A stretch of DNA of 16,250 nt from DASYSA01 sp036003885 (GCA_036003885.1 DASYSA010000330.1:1-16250), one strand, 5' to 3'; positions 1 through 7,037 are shown, counted from the stretch's first letter. Numbers and translations: made by a program. Notes: generated by a model from the letters alone, not told the origin.

Positions 1-322
1 GGGGTGCTGGTAACCCCGACTCCAGGAAAAGCTCGGTGACCTCCACGTGAGCGCACGGATCATTGGCAAAGGTGAGCCTGGCCGACGGGTCGCGTTCTTC
101 AAGTCTCGCAAGCCTGGCGCTGGCACTCTCCGCATCGTCAAAAGGCTCTTTGTAAAGAGCTACGATCAGACTTGAGCTATCCGACCGCACCCGAAAGTAA
201 GTTCGGGTCGAGGCGTCGCCGGTAAGCCTTGTGACTTCCAATTGGCCGGCGAGCGCGTTGAGGTGCGGCGCCGCCAGCTCACCGATCTGCGTCAGTAGGT
301 CCGCTTTTTCTGAAGTCGACAT
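1..322 (-). CDS. AmgK-like sugar kinase, N-terminal part (cut by window edge)
   Basis: The first 107 residues of a phosphotransferase of the aminoglycoside-phosphotransferase (APH) fold are visible; the rest lies outside the window. The start is an ATG (complement of 320-322). The key signature is GDASTRTYFRV at about residues 35-45, which matches the GDAS-R-Y-R motif of AmgK, the anomeric MurNAc/GlcNAc kinase, followed by a nucleotide-lobe strand (SLIVALYKEPF). The catalytic HxD and DxD motifs would be beyond the edge. The preceding nucleotidyltransferase ends only 3 nt before this start, so the two are probably translationally coupled. Known AmgK makes MurNAc 1-phosphate, which MurU turns into UDP-MurNAc in peptidoglycan recycling. 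That role is inferred here from the motif and the pairing; another hexose-1-kinase activity is possible. Confidence 0.75.
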   Translation of the reverse strand, partial: MSTSEKADLLTQIGELAAPHLNALAGQLEVTRLTGDASTRTYFRVRSDSSSLIVALYKEPFDDAESASARLARLEERDPSARLTFANDPCAHVEVTELFLESGLPAP

Positions 323-325
323 AGA

Positions 326-1327
326 TCACAAAGAAACGACCAGGTTATCCCCCACGATGTAGCCGCGCTCCACGTCGCGCACGATATCCCGCCGCACTAC
401 GACGGCCTGCTCGATGGTTACGCCTGACGGTATCCGGACATCGTCAGCCAGGACGGCGTTGCGAACCCGGGCGCCCCGCTCGACGCTGACGCGGTCCCAT
501 AGCACCGAATCCTCGACTGGACCTTCGATCCTGCAGCTTGTGCCTTCGATCACTGAGCACGCCTTCTTTCGCAGAAGCACGAGGCTCGCATCCAGGTAGC
601 GTCTCAGGGTGCTCAGCTCAACCCAGTCGCCCTCCGATATGTGCCCAAGCACCGTCTCTCCTGCCTGGATAGCACGCGGGTAAACATGAGTGGTCGAATG
701 AGAGAAGCAGTTGCGCGGAATGTACTCAAAGATGCGGGGAGACAGGATCTGAATCCCGGTGAACATCAGAGGAGCGTCTTCGACGCTTGATGCGACGGCG
801 CTGTTACCGGAAGTGGCTTCGACCGTGGTCGCCTTCGTCAGGACGGGCTGGGGGAACCCGGCGAACTTTGATATGTATCCGCGATTGTCCACTTCAACTA
901 TGCTGAAGTGTTCGCGCGACACATTCTTCTTCAGCACCAGCGTTGCAATGGCATTGTGTTGGCGGTGTGCCTCAATGGCAGAGGCAAGATCGATATCGGT
1001 GACGATCTTGCCATTGATGACAACGAAATCGCCGTCCAGGAAGAACTCACGCACCCTATCCAGCGCGCCCGAGGTTCCCAATATCTCTTCTTCAAGTGAA
1101 TATCGAATGGCAGCTCCAAGCTGCGAGCCGTCCCCCAGGACCTGGCGTATGGACTCGGGCTGGTGATGCAAGTTCACAATCATATCTCGAACGGCGTGCG
1201 AGACAAGGTACTCCACTGAGTAGGAGATGAGCGGGCGATTGAGAAATGGTATAGCGGGCTTGGTGCGGTCCTCGGTGAGTGGCCACAGCCTCGTTCCGAA
1301 ACCAGCCGCTAAGATCATTGCTTTCAT
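326..1327 (-). CDS. NDP-sugar nucleotidyltransferase with hexapeptide (left-handed beta-helix) tail
   Basis: A 333-residue sugar-1-phosphate nucleotidyltransferase, expected to be cytosolic. The N-terminal Rossmann-like domain opens with AAGFGTRLWPLT and DRTKP (residues 7-24), the nucleotide-binding signature. LGTSGAL at residues 83-89 is the usual sugar-loop motif. The C-terminal part (about 255-333) has hexapeptide-like repeats (IEGTSCRIEGPVEDSVLW) typical of a left-handed beta-helix. The usual metal-binding Asp of the NGD motif is replaced: the sequence reads VINGKIVTD, with Lys107. Its neighbour 3 nt downstream is an AmgK-like kinase, so it may act as a MurU-like uridylyltransferase for salvaged cell-wall sugar. 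The well-studied MurU lacks the beta-helix tail, so a mannose-1-phosphate guanylyltransferase role is also possible. The substrate cannot be decided from sequence. Its start codon touches the repeat element at 1327-1472. Confidence 0.85.
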   Translation of the reverse strand: MKAMILAAGFGTRLWPLTEDRTKPAIPFLNRPLISYSVEYLVSHAVRDMIVNLHHQPESIRQVLGDGSQLGAAIRYSLEEEILGTSGALDRVREFFLDGDFVVINGKIVTDIDLASAIEAHRQHNAIATLVLKKNVSREHFSIVEVDNRGYISKFAGFPQPVLTKATTVEATSGNSAVASSVEDAPLMFTGIQILSPRIFEYIPRNCFSHSTTHVYPRAIQAGETVLGHISEGDWVELSTLRRYLDASLVLLRKKACSVIEGTSCRIEGPVEDSVLWDRVSVERGARVRNAVLADDVRIPSGVTIEQAVVVRRDIVRDVERGYIVGDNLVVSL

Positions 1328-1472
1328 TAGTCAGTTGTCAGTGGTCCGTTGTCCGTTGCCCTTGGTCCGTTGCCCTTCGTCCGTTTCAAGGTCGCCGCAA
1401 TGCAGTTTGCCAACAGTAGCAAGCTGAGCATCGACACGGACAACCGACCACGGACAACGGACCAATGACTAA
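1327..1472. repeat. Intergenic inverted-repeat element 1 (heptamer GTCCGTT arms)
   Basis: An imperfect inverted repeat fills the whole gap between two minus-strand genes. The outer ends TTAGTCA (1327-1333) and TGACTAA (1466-1472) are perfect complements, and a 15-nt core TGGTCCGTTGTCCGT (1342-1356) pairs perfectly with 1450-1464. The left arm repeats GTCCGTT roughly every 7 nt up to about 1385. The unpaired middle is about 1386-1432. The outer ends overlap the last base of the nucleotidyltransferase start codon and the stop codon of the CYTH gene. It could form a large hairpin in RNA or DNA. Function is unknown. Confidence 0.85.
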
Positions 1473-2038
1473 TTCTCAAAAACGAGGTCCTCGAGCGGCA
1501 CGCCACGCTGTTTGCACCACGTCGCCTGCAGCTCAGGATAGCTTTCACGGATAATGTCTGCTTCAGAAAGCCCTGCCGCTTTCAGGACCTGCAGGACGGT
1601 CTGCCCGTCCCCCTCAATCTCTATGAACTTGCCAATGGGAGTCTCGTCGAACGCAACCTCGAGTTCGTGGCCATCCATAACCAGACCATAGACAGTGCGA
1701 TATTTCTGATATCTGAAGGTCCGATGAAAACCCAATCGCTCGAATAACTCCACAATGCGTTCGGGCTCATTTACCTCGCTCTCTATCTCCTCGCGGATCT
1801 TCAACATCGAGCCTGTGTTTTCGTGAACGACTCCCTTGTAGGTAACCAGTCCGCCTCTGCCGGTTGCGCGGACCCGGAGAGCCGCCCCTTCTCCCAGCAG
1901 CCTTCGGTCCGGCGAGTCCAGGAGCCAGTTGTCTTCAAAGTGGCGCGGCCTTACCTGCTTAAGCACGAAGCCGGCTCCATGAAGCCGCTCCAGATTCGAA
2001 CCGGTGAGTTTCACTTCAATCTCGAGGGTCGTATTCAT
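1469..2038 (-). CDS. CYTH-domain protein (class IV adenylate cyclase CyaB / triphosphatase type)
   Basis: A 189-residue cytosolic protein of the CYTH superfamily, whose members bind triphosphates in a beta-barrel tunnel and act as class IV adenylate cyclases or as tripolyphosphate/thiamine-triphosphate hydrolases. The defining ExExK motif is at residues 6-10 (EIEVK). Further family positions are HFEDNWLLD, the ALRVR strand, TYKG, REEIESEV, KYRTVY, and the acidic strand EVAFDETPIGKFIEIEG near residue 145. The arrangement resembles CyaB-like proteins, but cyclase and hydrolase activities cannot be separated by sequence alone. An upstream in-frame ATG at 2095 lies in the predicted -35 box, so the ATG at 2038 is preferred; no strong Shine-Dalgarno is visible. 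A good minus-strand promoter lies about 30 nt upstream. The two sugar genes downstream may be co-transcribed. Confidence 0.88.
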   Translation of the reverse strand: MNTTLEIEVKLTGSNLERLHGAGFVLKQVRPRHFEDNWLLDSPDRRLLGEGAALRVRATGRGGLVTYKGVVHENTGSMLKIREEIESEVNEPERIVELFERLGFHRTFRYQKYRTVYGLVMDGHELEVAFDETPIGKFIEIEGDGQTVLQVLKAAGLSEADIIRESYPELQATWCKQRGVPLEDLVFEN

Positions 2039-2066
2039 AACCAGGGTCGCCACCGCAGTAAGCCGT

Positions 2067-2095
2067 ATTATTCCTGCTTGTTGTGAGGGCGTCAA
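2067..2095 (-). promoter_or_regulatory. Sigma-70-like promoter for the CYTH gene
   Basis: On the minus strand TTGACG (2090-2095) and AATAAT (2067-2072) are separated by exactly 17 nt; each box has 5 of 6 consensus bases. The predicted transcript would begin near 2060, giving a leader of about 22 nt before the ATG at 2038. This supports that start over the upstream ATG. Confidence 0.6.
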
Positions 2096-2097
2096 AT

Positions 2098-2231
2098 AGA
2101 GAAGGGGAGAGTGGGAGAAGGGGAGAAGGGGAGAAGGGGAGAGTGGGAGATAGTGCTTCCTGCGCTGCCCGGTTGCCCACGCTCCTCCTCAGCCTTTCTC
2201 CCACTTTCCCACTCTCCCATTCTCCCTTTCC
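2098..2231. repeat. Intergenic inverted-repeat element 2 (GAGAAGGG arms)
   Basis: The left arm (2098-2150) is pure purine apart from a few T, with an 8-nt period (GAGAAGGG units interrupted by GAGTGGGA). The right arm (about 2195-2231) is the pyrimidine-rich counterpart. The longest perfect pairing is GGGAGAGTGGG (2137-2147) with 2208-2218. The middle (2151-2194) is GC-rich and not repetitive. The left arm is also a strand-asymmetric purine tract that could adopt non-B structures. The element sits precisely between two divergent promoters. Confidence 0.8.
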
Positions 2232-2272
2232 ACATTTTTCAAACCAAATGGCGGTCGTCTCCGTCTAAGCAA

Positions 2273-2301
2273 TTGAACAGTTGCACAGCATAGACGATAA
2301 T
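2273..2301 (+). promoter_or_regulatory. Sigma-70-like promoter for the DUF1800 cassette
   Basis: TTGAAC (2273-2278) and GATAAT (2296-2301) are 17 nt apart, each matching 5 of 6 consensus bases except the -35, which matches at TTGA-C positions. A start near 2308 would leave a leader of about 130 nt before the DUF1800 ATG at 2440. It is inferred from sequence only. Confidence 0.5.
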
Positions 2302-2439
2302 TGACTCGGCTACCCGGTCACTTAACCGAGAGCCGCACGGCTGGTTCGATTGGAAGGGCGACACCTCGGGGGGAAAACGCACATGCAATCGGTCTTCAGC
2401 CGTCTTCGACCTCAGTGCTGTCAACAAGGGGATGTTGAA

Positions 2440-4530
2440 ATGGAAACAGACAGAAAGATCAGCGCTTTCGGAATCACAATCGCAAAGCGGCACGCAGCTG
2501 CTGCCGGTATCGCTCTTGCCGTAACGGCCTCCCTGCTCCTCACAGCGATTCTGCCGGCTGCCGCCGATACCAGGAGCAAGACCACCCGGCTCACCGAGGA
2601 CCAGAAGATCATCCACATACTCAACCGCATCGGCTTTGGTCCTCGCCCCGGCGACGTGGAAAGGGTGAAGAAGATCGGGATCGACAAGTACATAGAGCAA
2701 CAACTTCATCCTGATCGCATTGATGACTCAGCCTTGCAGGCAAAGCTTGCGGGGCTGGAGTCTCTCGGTATGAGCATCGGCCAGGTCCTGGACAAGTATC
2801 CCGCGCCACAGGAGATCGCGCGCGAACTAGGCCTGCGCCCGGGCAAGGGAAAACCGGCGAATCCACAAGCCACTCCGAACCCTGTGCAGGCTGGTGGGCA
2901 GGAGGGTGAAGAATCGAAGGATCAGCAGCGCGAGCAGCGCCAGAAGGTGCTGGCCTACTACGCGCAGCATGGATTAAAGCCGCCTGCCGAGTTGATTCAG
3001 GAACTGCAGGCCCAGAAGATCATCCGGGCTGTTTACAGCGAACGGCAACTCCAGGAAGTGATGGCCGATTTCTGGTTCAACCATTTCAATATCTACTGGG
3101 CTAAGGGCGCGGACAAGTGGATGACCACGGACTTCGAGATGAGCGCCATACGCCCACATACGCTGGGCAAGTTCCAGGATTTGCTCCTTGCCACGGCTAA
3201 GAGCCCCGCCATGCTCTTCTATCTGGACAATTTTCAATCAACCTCCCCGAACGCAACGATGCCCGGGCGCCGTGGAATTGGCCAGGGCGGCCAGTTTCAG
3301 AACAGACGTGGTCCGCTGGGCGGTCCGGTCGATCCTCGAATTCAGGAGCGCCTTCGCCAGAGAATGGAGCAGCGTGGGCAGTTGGGCAACCAGGGACAGA
3401 TGACGCCCGAAGAGCAGCAGCGGCGGGCTGAAGTAGCCAAACAACTCAAGAAACGGACCCCCGGGATTAACGAGAACTACGCTCGCGAGATCATGGAGCT
3501 ACACACGCTGGGCGTAGATGGCGGATACACGCAGAAGGATGTACAGGAAGTTGCACGTTGCTTCACCGGGTGGACCATCCAGCAGCCGCGGCAGGACGGC
3601 TCCTTCATATTCCGCCAGTTCATGCACGACAATGGCGAGAAGGTGGTCCTCGGCCAGAAGATTCCAGCGGGGGGCGGAATGAAGGACGCAGAGAAGGTGA
3701 TCGAGATCCTCGCCCACCACCCGAATACCGCGAAGTTCATCTCGACCAAGCTTGTTCACCGCTTTGTTAGCGACAATCCGCCCTCATCCCTGATAGACCG
3801 CGTGACAGGGGTCTACATGAAGACCGGTGGCGACATTAGGGAAGTACTGCGGGCGATTGTGACCTCGCAGGAGTTTCTGGCCCCCGAGAGCTACCGGGCG
3901 AAGATCAAGTCGCCATTCGAGCTGGCCGTTTCGTCGGTTCGAGCCCTCGGCGGAGAGACCATAGGCTCGCGTCCGATAGCGCAGTTCATCGGCAAGATGG
4001 GCCAGCCTCTATATGCCTATCAGGCGCCCACCGGCTACCCCGACCGCGCCGAGCAGTGGGTTAATACCGGAGCCTTGCTGGAGAGGCTGAACTTCGGACT
4101 GGCTCTTGGCTCGAATCGGGTGCCGGGCACGACGATCGACCCAAAGGTTGTGACCGCCACGACGACTGCGAGCAAGACAAATCAGTTGATGGACAGAGCG
4201 CTCAAGGTCCTGCTAAACGGGGACGTCTCGGCCGAAACACGCGCGATCCTGGACAAGCAGCTCAAAGAAGGTGTTCCGGTGAAGGGTGAATTGGGCGATC
4301 TTTCCGCCAAGGCGATCCGTCAGGCCGATGGCGTCGACGGCGGAGACTCGATGATGGCCTCGGACTCGCCGAAGGGCGCAGGCGGAAAAGGAGCGCGCAA
4401 GGATCAGCGTGCAATGATGGAAGTCTACGGCAGGCGTGGCGACCGTCAAGCCGCAGGCACTCCAGTCGATCCTGAAGTCGCCAGGGTGGTTGGCCTGGTC
4501 CTCGGCTCACCTGAGTTTCAACGACGGTAA
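2440..4530 (+). CDS. DUF1800 family exported protein
   Basis: A 696-residue protein of the DUF1800 family; its biochemical function is not established. The ATG at 2440 is chosen because AAGGGGA (2426-2432) lies 7 nt upstream; an in-frame ATG at 2350 would add an N-terminus that does not look like a signal peptide. Residues about 16-43 form a hydrophobic export signal ending in ALPAAADT-like sequence. Family motifs follow: HILNRIGFGPRPGD, then FWFNHFNIYW, FYLDN (about 260), NENYAREIMELHTLGV (344 on), GGYTQKDV and a C-terminal GSPEFQRR. Two low-complexity inserts rich in Gln, Gly, Arg and Pro are present, at about 140-170 and 265-340; the second splits the normally adjacent YLDN and NENYAR motifs. 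A Gly/Asp/Lys-rich linker precedes the C-terminus. DUF1800 genes usually sit beside DUF1501 genes, as here, so the two products probably act together outside the cytoplasm. Confidence 0.9.
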   Translation: METDRKISAFGITIAKRHAAAAGIALAVTASLLLTAILPAAADTRSKTTRLTEDQKIIHILNRIGFGPRPGDVERVKKIGIDKYIEQQLHPDRIDDSALQAKLAGLESLGMSIGQVLDKYPAPQEIARELGLRPGKGKPANPQATPNPVQAGGQEGEESKDQQREQRQKVLAYYAQHGLKPPAELIQELQAQKIIRAVYSERQLQEVMADFWFNHFNIYWAKGADKWMTTDFEMSAIRPHTLGKFQDLLLATAKSPAMLFYLDNFQSTSPNATMPGRRGIGQGGQFQNRRGPLGGPVDPRIQERLRQRMEQRGQLGNQGQMTPEEQQRRAEVAKQLKKRTPGINENYAREIMELHTLGVDGGYTQKDVQEVARCFTGWTIQQPRQDGSFIFRQFMHDNGEKVVLGQKIPAGGGMKDAEKVIEILAHHPNTAKFISTKLVHRFVSDNPPSSLIDRVTGVYMKTGGDIREVLRAIVTSQEFLAPESYRAKIKSPFELAVSSVRALGGETIGSRPIAQFIGKMGQPLYAYQAPTGYPDRAEQWVNTGALLERLNFGLALGSNRVPGTTIDPKVVTATTTASKTNQLMDRALKVLLNGDVSAETRAILDKQLKEGVPVKGELGDLSAKAIRQADGVDGGDSMMASDSPKGAGGKGARKDQRAMMEVYGRRGDRQAAGTPVDPEVARVVGLVLGSPEFQRR

Positions 4531-4537
4531 GAAAAAA

Positions 4538-4633
4538 CGTTTCTCGTTGCTCGTTCCTCGTTTCTCGTTCTGCTCCTTAAGGACAAACGATAGACGCAAG
4601 AACGAGCAACGAGAAACGAGCAACGCGAAACGG
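4538..4633. repeat. Intergenic inverted-repeat element 3 (NCTCGTT heptamer arms)
   Basis: Two 34-nt arms (4538-4571 and 4599-4632) are reverse complements at 31 of 34 positions, including an 18-nt perfect stretch (4538-4555 with 4601-4618). Each arm is a run of NCTCGTT units with period 7. The 27-nt loop carries CTTAAGGAC. The element takes up nearly all of the 110-nt gap between DUF1800 and DUF1501, and the right arm merges with the GGAG ribosome binding site (4632-4635). It could act as a strong RNA hairpin between the two genes. Confidence 0.9.
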
Positions 4634-4640
4634 AGATTTT

Positions 4641-5906
4641 ATGGCAGTAACACGAAGATTCTTTCTCAAATCATCAGGGGTGGCGCTGGCGAGCCTCGCT
4701 GCTGCGCCGTCATTCCTCAAGCGCACCGTCCTGGCGCAAAGTCTCGGGGGCACGAGTAAGGGTCGGCCCATCATCATCGCAATCTTCCAGCGCGGGGCGG
4801 CGGACGGTGTGTCGATGGTAGTGCCGTTCGGGGACAAGAGTTATGCCGCCGTGAGGCCGCAGATTGCAATACCGGAGCCGAAGAGCGGTAATGCAGATGC
4901 CGCTATCGACCTGGACGGCTTCTTCGGGTTGCACCCCGCGCTTGTCCCATTCAAGTCAATCTATTCAGCCGGCCATCTCGCCATAGTGCACGCCGTAGGC
5001 TCGCCCGACAACACGCGGTCGCACTTCGACGCGCAGGACTACATGGAGTCGGCGACTCCGGGGCGAAAGGGAACCGCTGACGGATGGCTGAACCGATACA
5101 TGCAAACGAAGAAGGATTTGAAGGCGACGCCCTTCCGGGCGGTTGCCTTCAGCGCGAATACGCCCCGGAGCCTGCTGGGCCCGGCGCCTGCCCTTGCGAT
5201 GACCAACATATCGGACTTCGGCGTTCGAGCAGGGCAGGGAAATAATCAGGTTGCGCAGAGCTTCGAGGCGCTCTACGGGCAAGCCGGAAACGACATGCTT
5301 CAGGGCACCGGCAAGGAGGCCTTCGAAGCGGTTAAGATGTTGAAGAGGGCGAATCCGCAACAGTACAGCGCTTCCAACGGCGCGAACTATCCGCGTTCGC
5401 CTTTTGGCCAGAGCCTGCTGCAGATCGCACAGTTGATCAAGGCAGAGATCGGGTTGGAGGTAGCCTTCGCAGACAGAAGCGGATGGGACACACACGCCAA
5501 CCAGGGTTCGTCGCGCGGTCAACTCGCGAATCAGCTCCAGGACTTTAGTCAGGCGATCGCGGCCTTGTACCAGGACCTTGGTGACCGAATGCAAAACATC
5601 GTAATTCTCACGATGACCGAGTTCGGGAGGACGATTCGGCAGAACGGCTCGGGCGGCACCGATCACGGCCATGCGAGCTGCCTGTTCGCGCTCGGCGGGC
5701 CGGTGAAGGGCGGGAAGGTCTACGGCAAGTGGCCCGGCCTCGCGCCGGAGCAGTTGAACGAGGGACGCGATCTGGCGCTGACGACCGATTTCCGGGATGT
5801 GTTCTCAGAGGTGGCGGCGAGGCATATGGGCGCGCCGAACCTGAACCTGATCTTCCCCGGATTCAATCCGAATCCAGCCAACTTCCGTGGATTCATTGGG
5901 GGCTGA
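4641..5906 (+). CDS. DUF1501 family protein, Tat-exported
   Basis: A 421-residue DUF1501 protein. These belong to the alkaline phosphatase/sulfatase-like superfamily and are generally exported, but their substrate is unknown. The N-terminus has a twin-arginine signal (TRRFFLK, residues 4-10), a hydrophobic stretch and an AQS cleavage region near residue 33. Typical motifs are GAADGVSMVVPFGD, FGLHPALVPF, SHFDAQDYME (about 126), SGWDTHANQ (about 278), MTEFGRT (about 325) and GTDHGHASC (about 339); the His/Asp-rich ones are likely metal ligands by family analogy. Start: ATG at 4641 with GGAG 5 nt upstream. It is 110 nt downstream of the DUF1800 gene in the usual order, and the gap is filled by repeat element 3. 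Length and motifs look intact. Confidence 0.92.
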   Translation: MAVTRRFFLKSSGVALASLAAAPSFLKRTVLAQSLGGTSKGRPIIIAIFQRGAADGVSMVVPFGDKSYAAVRPQIAIPEPKSGNADAAIDLDGFFGLHPALVPFKSIYSAGHLAIVHAVGSPDNTRSHFDAQDYMESATPGRKGTADGWLNRYMQTKKDLKATPFRAVAFSANTPRSLLGPAPALAMTNISDFGVRAGQGNNQVAQSFEALYGQAGNDMLQGTGKEAFEAVKMLKRANPQQYSASNGANYPRSPFGQSLLQIAQLIKAEIGLEVAFADRSGWDTHANQGSSRGQLANQLQDFSQAIAALYQDLGDRMQNIVILTMTEFGRTIRQNGSGGTDHGHASCLFALGGPVKGGKVYGKWPGLAPEQLNEGRDLALTTDFRDVFSEVAARHMGAPNLNLIFPGFNPNPANFRGFIGG

Positions 5907-5907
5907 A

Positions 5908-6012
5908 TCGTTTTACGTTTTGCGTTCTGCGGCTTAAGGACGAAGGTCAACCCCAAAACGGTGAAACTCTAAACGTAAAACGCGAAACCTAAAACGACAA
6001 ACGCGCAACGAG
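5908..6012. repeat. Intergenic inverted-repeat element 4 (CGTTTTN heptamer arms)
   Basis: The left arm (5908-5928) is a run of CGTTTTA/CGTTTTG units with a 7-nt period. The right side (5971-6011) carries the inverted units. CGTTTTACGTTT (5909-5920) pairs perfectly with 5971-5982. The segment 5923-5944 matches 4566-4587 of element 3 at 19 of 22 positions, including CTTAAGGAC, so the two share a loop although the arms differ. It fills almost all of the 111-nt gap and ends in ACGAG, the only ribosome-binding-like sequence before the next ATG. Confidence 0.82.
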
Positions 6013-6017
6013 TTTTT

Positions 6018-7037
6018 ATGTTGACCCGCCCCCGCGTCCCATTCCCATTGCTTGCCATCTGGCTGTTGTTGGCCTTTGGTGTGGGAACGGTAGCCTCGTT
6101 AGCGCAGAAAGCTTCGAACGACGACCCAATTAAGGTTCGAACCACGCTGGTGAGCGTCCCAGCGGTTGTCAGCGATCGCCAGGAACGTTACATTGCCGGA
6201 TTGAAGGCGGCAGACTTCAAGCTCTATGAGGATGGCATCGAGCAATCGATCTCATTCTTCGAGACCACAGAAGAGCCGCTGAACGTAGCGGTGCTGCTGG
6301 ACACCAGCCTTAGTACCCGTCCCGTCCTGGACGACATAAAGAAGTCCGCCAAAGATTTCATCAAGGAACTGAGGACCAAAGATCGAGCCATGGTCCTGAG
6401 CTTTGACTACGACGTCCATCCGCTCAACCCGCTCACATCCGACCATAAGTTACTGGAGCACGCCATCAAGAGCGCGGAAATTGGTCACCGGGCCGGCACG
6501 GTGCTGCGGGATGCTGTGGCAGAGGTGGTGAACCGGGAGTTCAAGACGGTCAGCGGGCGTAAGGCCATCGTCGTGCTGACCGACGGCAAGGACCACGGCA
6601 GCCGTGTGACCGAGAACGATTTGCTGGATGCTGCGGCCGAGTCTGGCGCGATGATATATTCGGTCTATTACGATACCGGTCTCCTCCAAAACGGGCGCGG
6701 CGCGGGCGGCAACAGACGCGGCCGCTGGGGTCGTCCTTTTCCACGCGTTCAGGGTGGACGGCGACGTGAGCGAATGGAGCGAAGGAACGATGACGCCAGA
6801 GAGTTCCTGGGGAGGTTGGCAGATGTTTCAGCGGGACGTTTCTACGAGAGTGAGGTGACCGATCTCAAGAAGACGTTCAAGTTGATTGCAGAAGAGCTGC
6901 GACATCAGTACCAACTCGGCTTCTACCCCGACAACAAGAAGCTCGATGGCCAGGTTCACGCGCTGAGGGTTCAGGTCTTGCGGCCGGATGTAGCGGTCAG
7001 AGCGCGTCGCACCTACACGGCCATTCGCGCGGATTAG
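6018..7037 (+). CDS. Secreted VWFA domain protein (VWFA-related acidobacterial type)
   Basis: A 339-residue exported protein with a hydrophobic signal peptide (residues about 9-30, ending near SLAQKA). It then has the short beta module typical of VWFA-related acidobacterial proteins (VRTTLVSVPAVVSDRQ, then LKAADFKLYEDG), followed by a von Willebrand factor A domain. The MIDAS metal site appears complete: D95-T-S-L-S, T161 in RAGT, and D189 in LTDGKD. After the domain comes a Gly/Arg-rich insert (about 225-260) and the family ending (YQLGFYPDNKKLDG, VRVLRPDVAVRARRTY-like). VWFA domains bind protein partners through a metal ion; the partner here is unknown. It follows DUF1501 after a 111-nt repeat-filled gap, suggesting one exported cassette with DUF1800 and DUF1501. 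The Shine-Dalgarno is weak (ACGAG). Confidence 0.9.
   Translation: MLTRPRVPFPLLAIWLLLAFGVGTVASLAQKASNDDPIKVRTTLVSVPAVVSDRQERYIAGLKAADFKLYEDGIEQSISFFETTEEPLNVAVLLDTSLSTRPVLDDIKKSAKDFIKELRTKDRAMVLSFDYDVHPLNPLTSDHKLLEHAIKSAEIGHRAGTVLRDAVAEVVNREFKTVSGRKAIVVLTDGKDHGSRVTENDLLDAAAESGAMIYSVYYDTGLLQNGRGAGGNRRGRWGRPFPRVQGGRRRERMERRNDDAREFLGRLADVSAGRFYESEVTDLKKTFKLIAEELRHQYQLGFYPDNKKLDGQVHALRVQVLRPDVAVRARRTYTAIRAD

Larger units (their letters stand above)
2039..2439. other. Divergent intergenic region: two promoters flanking a repeat element
   Basis: About 400 nt separate the divergent CYTH and DUF1800 genes. A minus-strand promoter at the left edge, a plus-strand promoter at the right and inverted-repeat element 2 between them account for most of it. 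The stretch 2302-2425 would be the 5' leader of the DUF1800 gene. I see no coding sequence here that I trust. Confidence 0.7.

Noticed and set aside
1342..1464. Periodic repeats that might be a CRISPR array
   Set aside because: The units are 7 nt, there are no regular spacers, the arms are inverted to one another and no cas gene is present.
2350..2439. Earlier ATG for the DUF1800 gene
   Set aside because: The added 30 residues do not resemble an export signal, and ATG 2440 has AAGGGGA at proper distance.
4965..5672. A 235-codon minus-strand open frame opposite the DUF1501 gene
   Set aside because: It lies wholly antisense to a gene with clear family motifs, has no ribosome binding site and an arginine-rich composition typical of antisense frames in GC-rich DNA.
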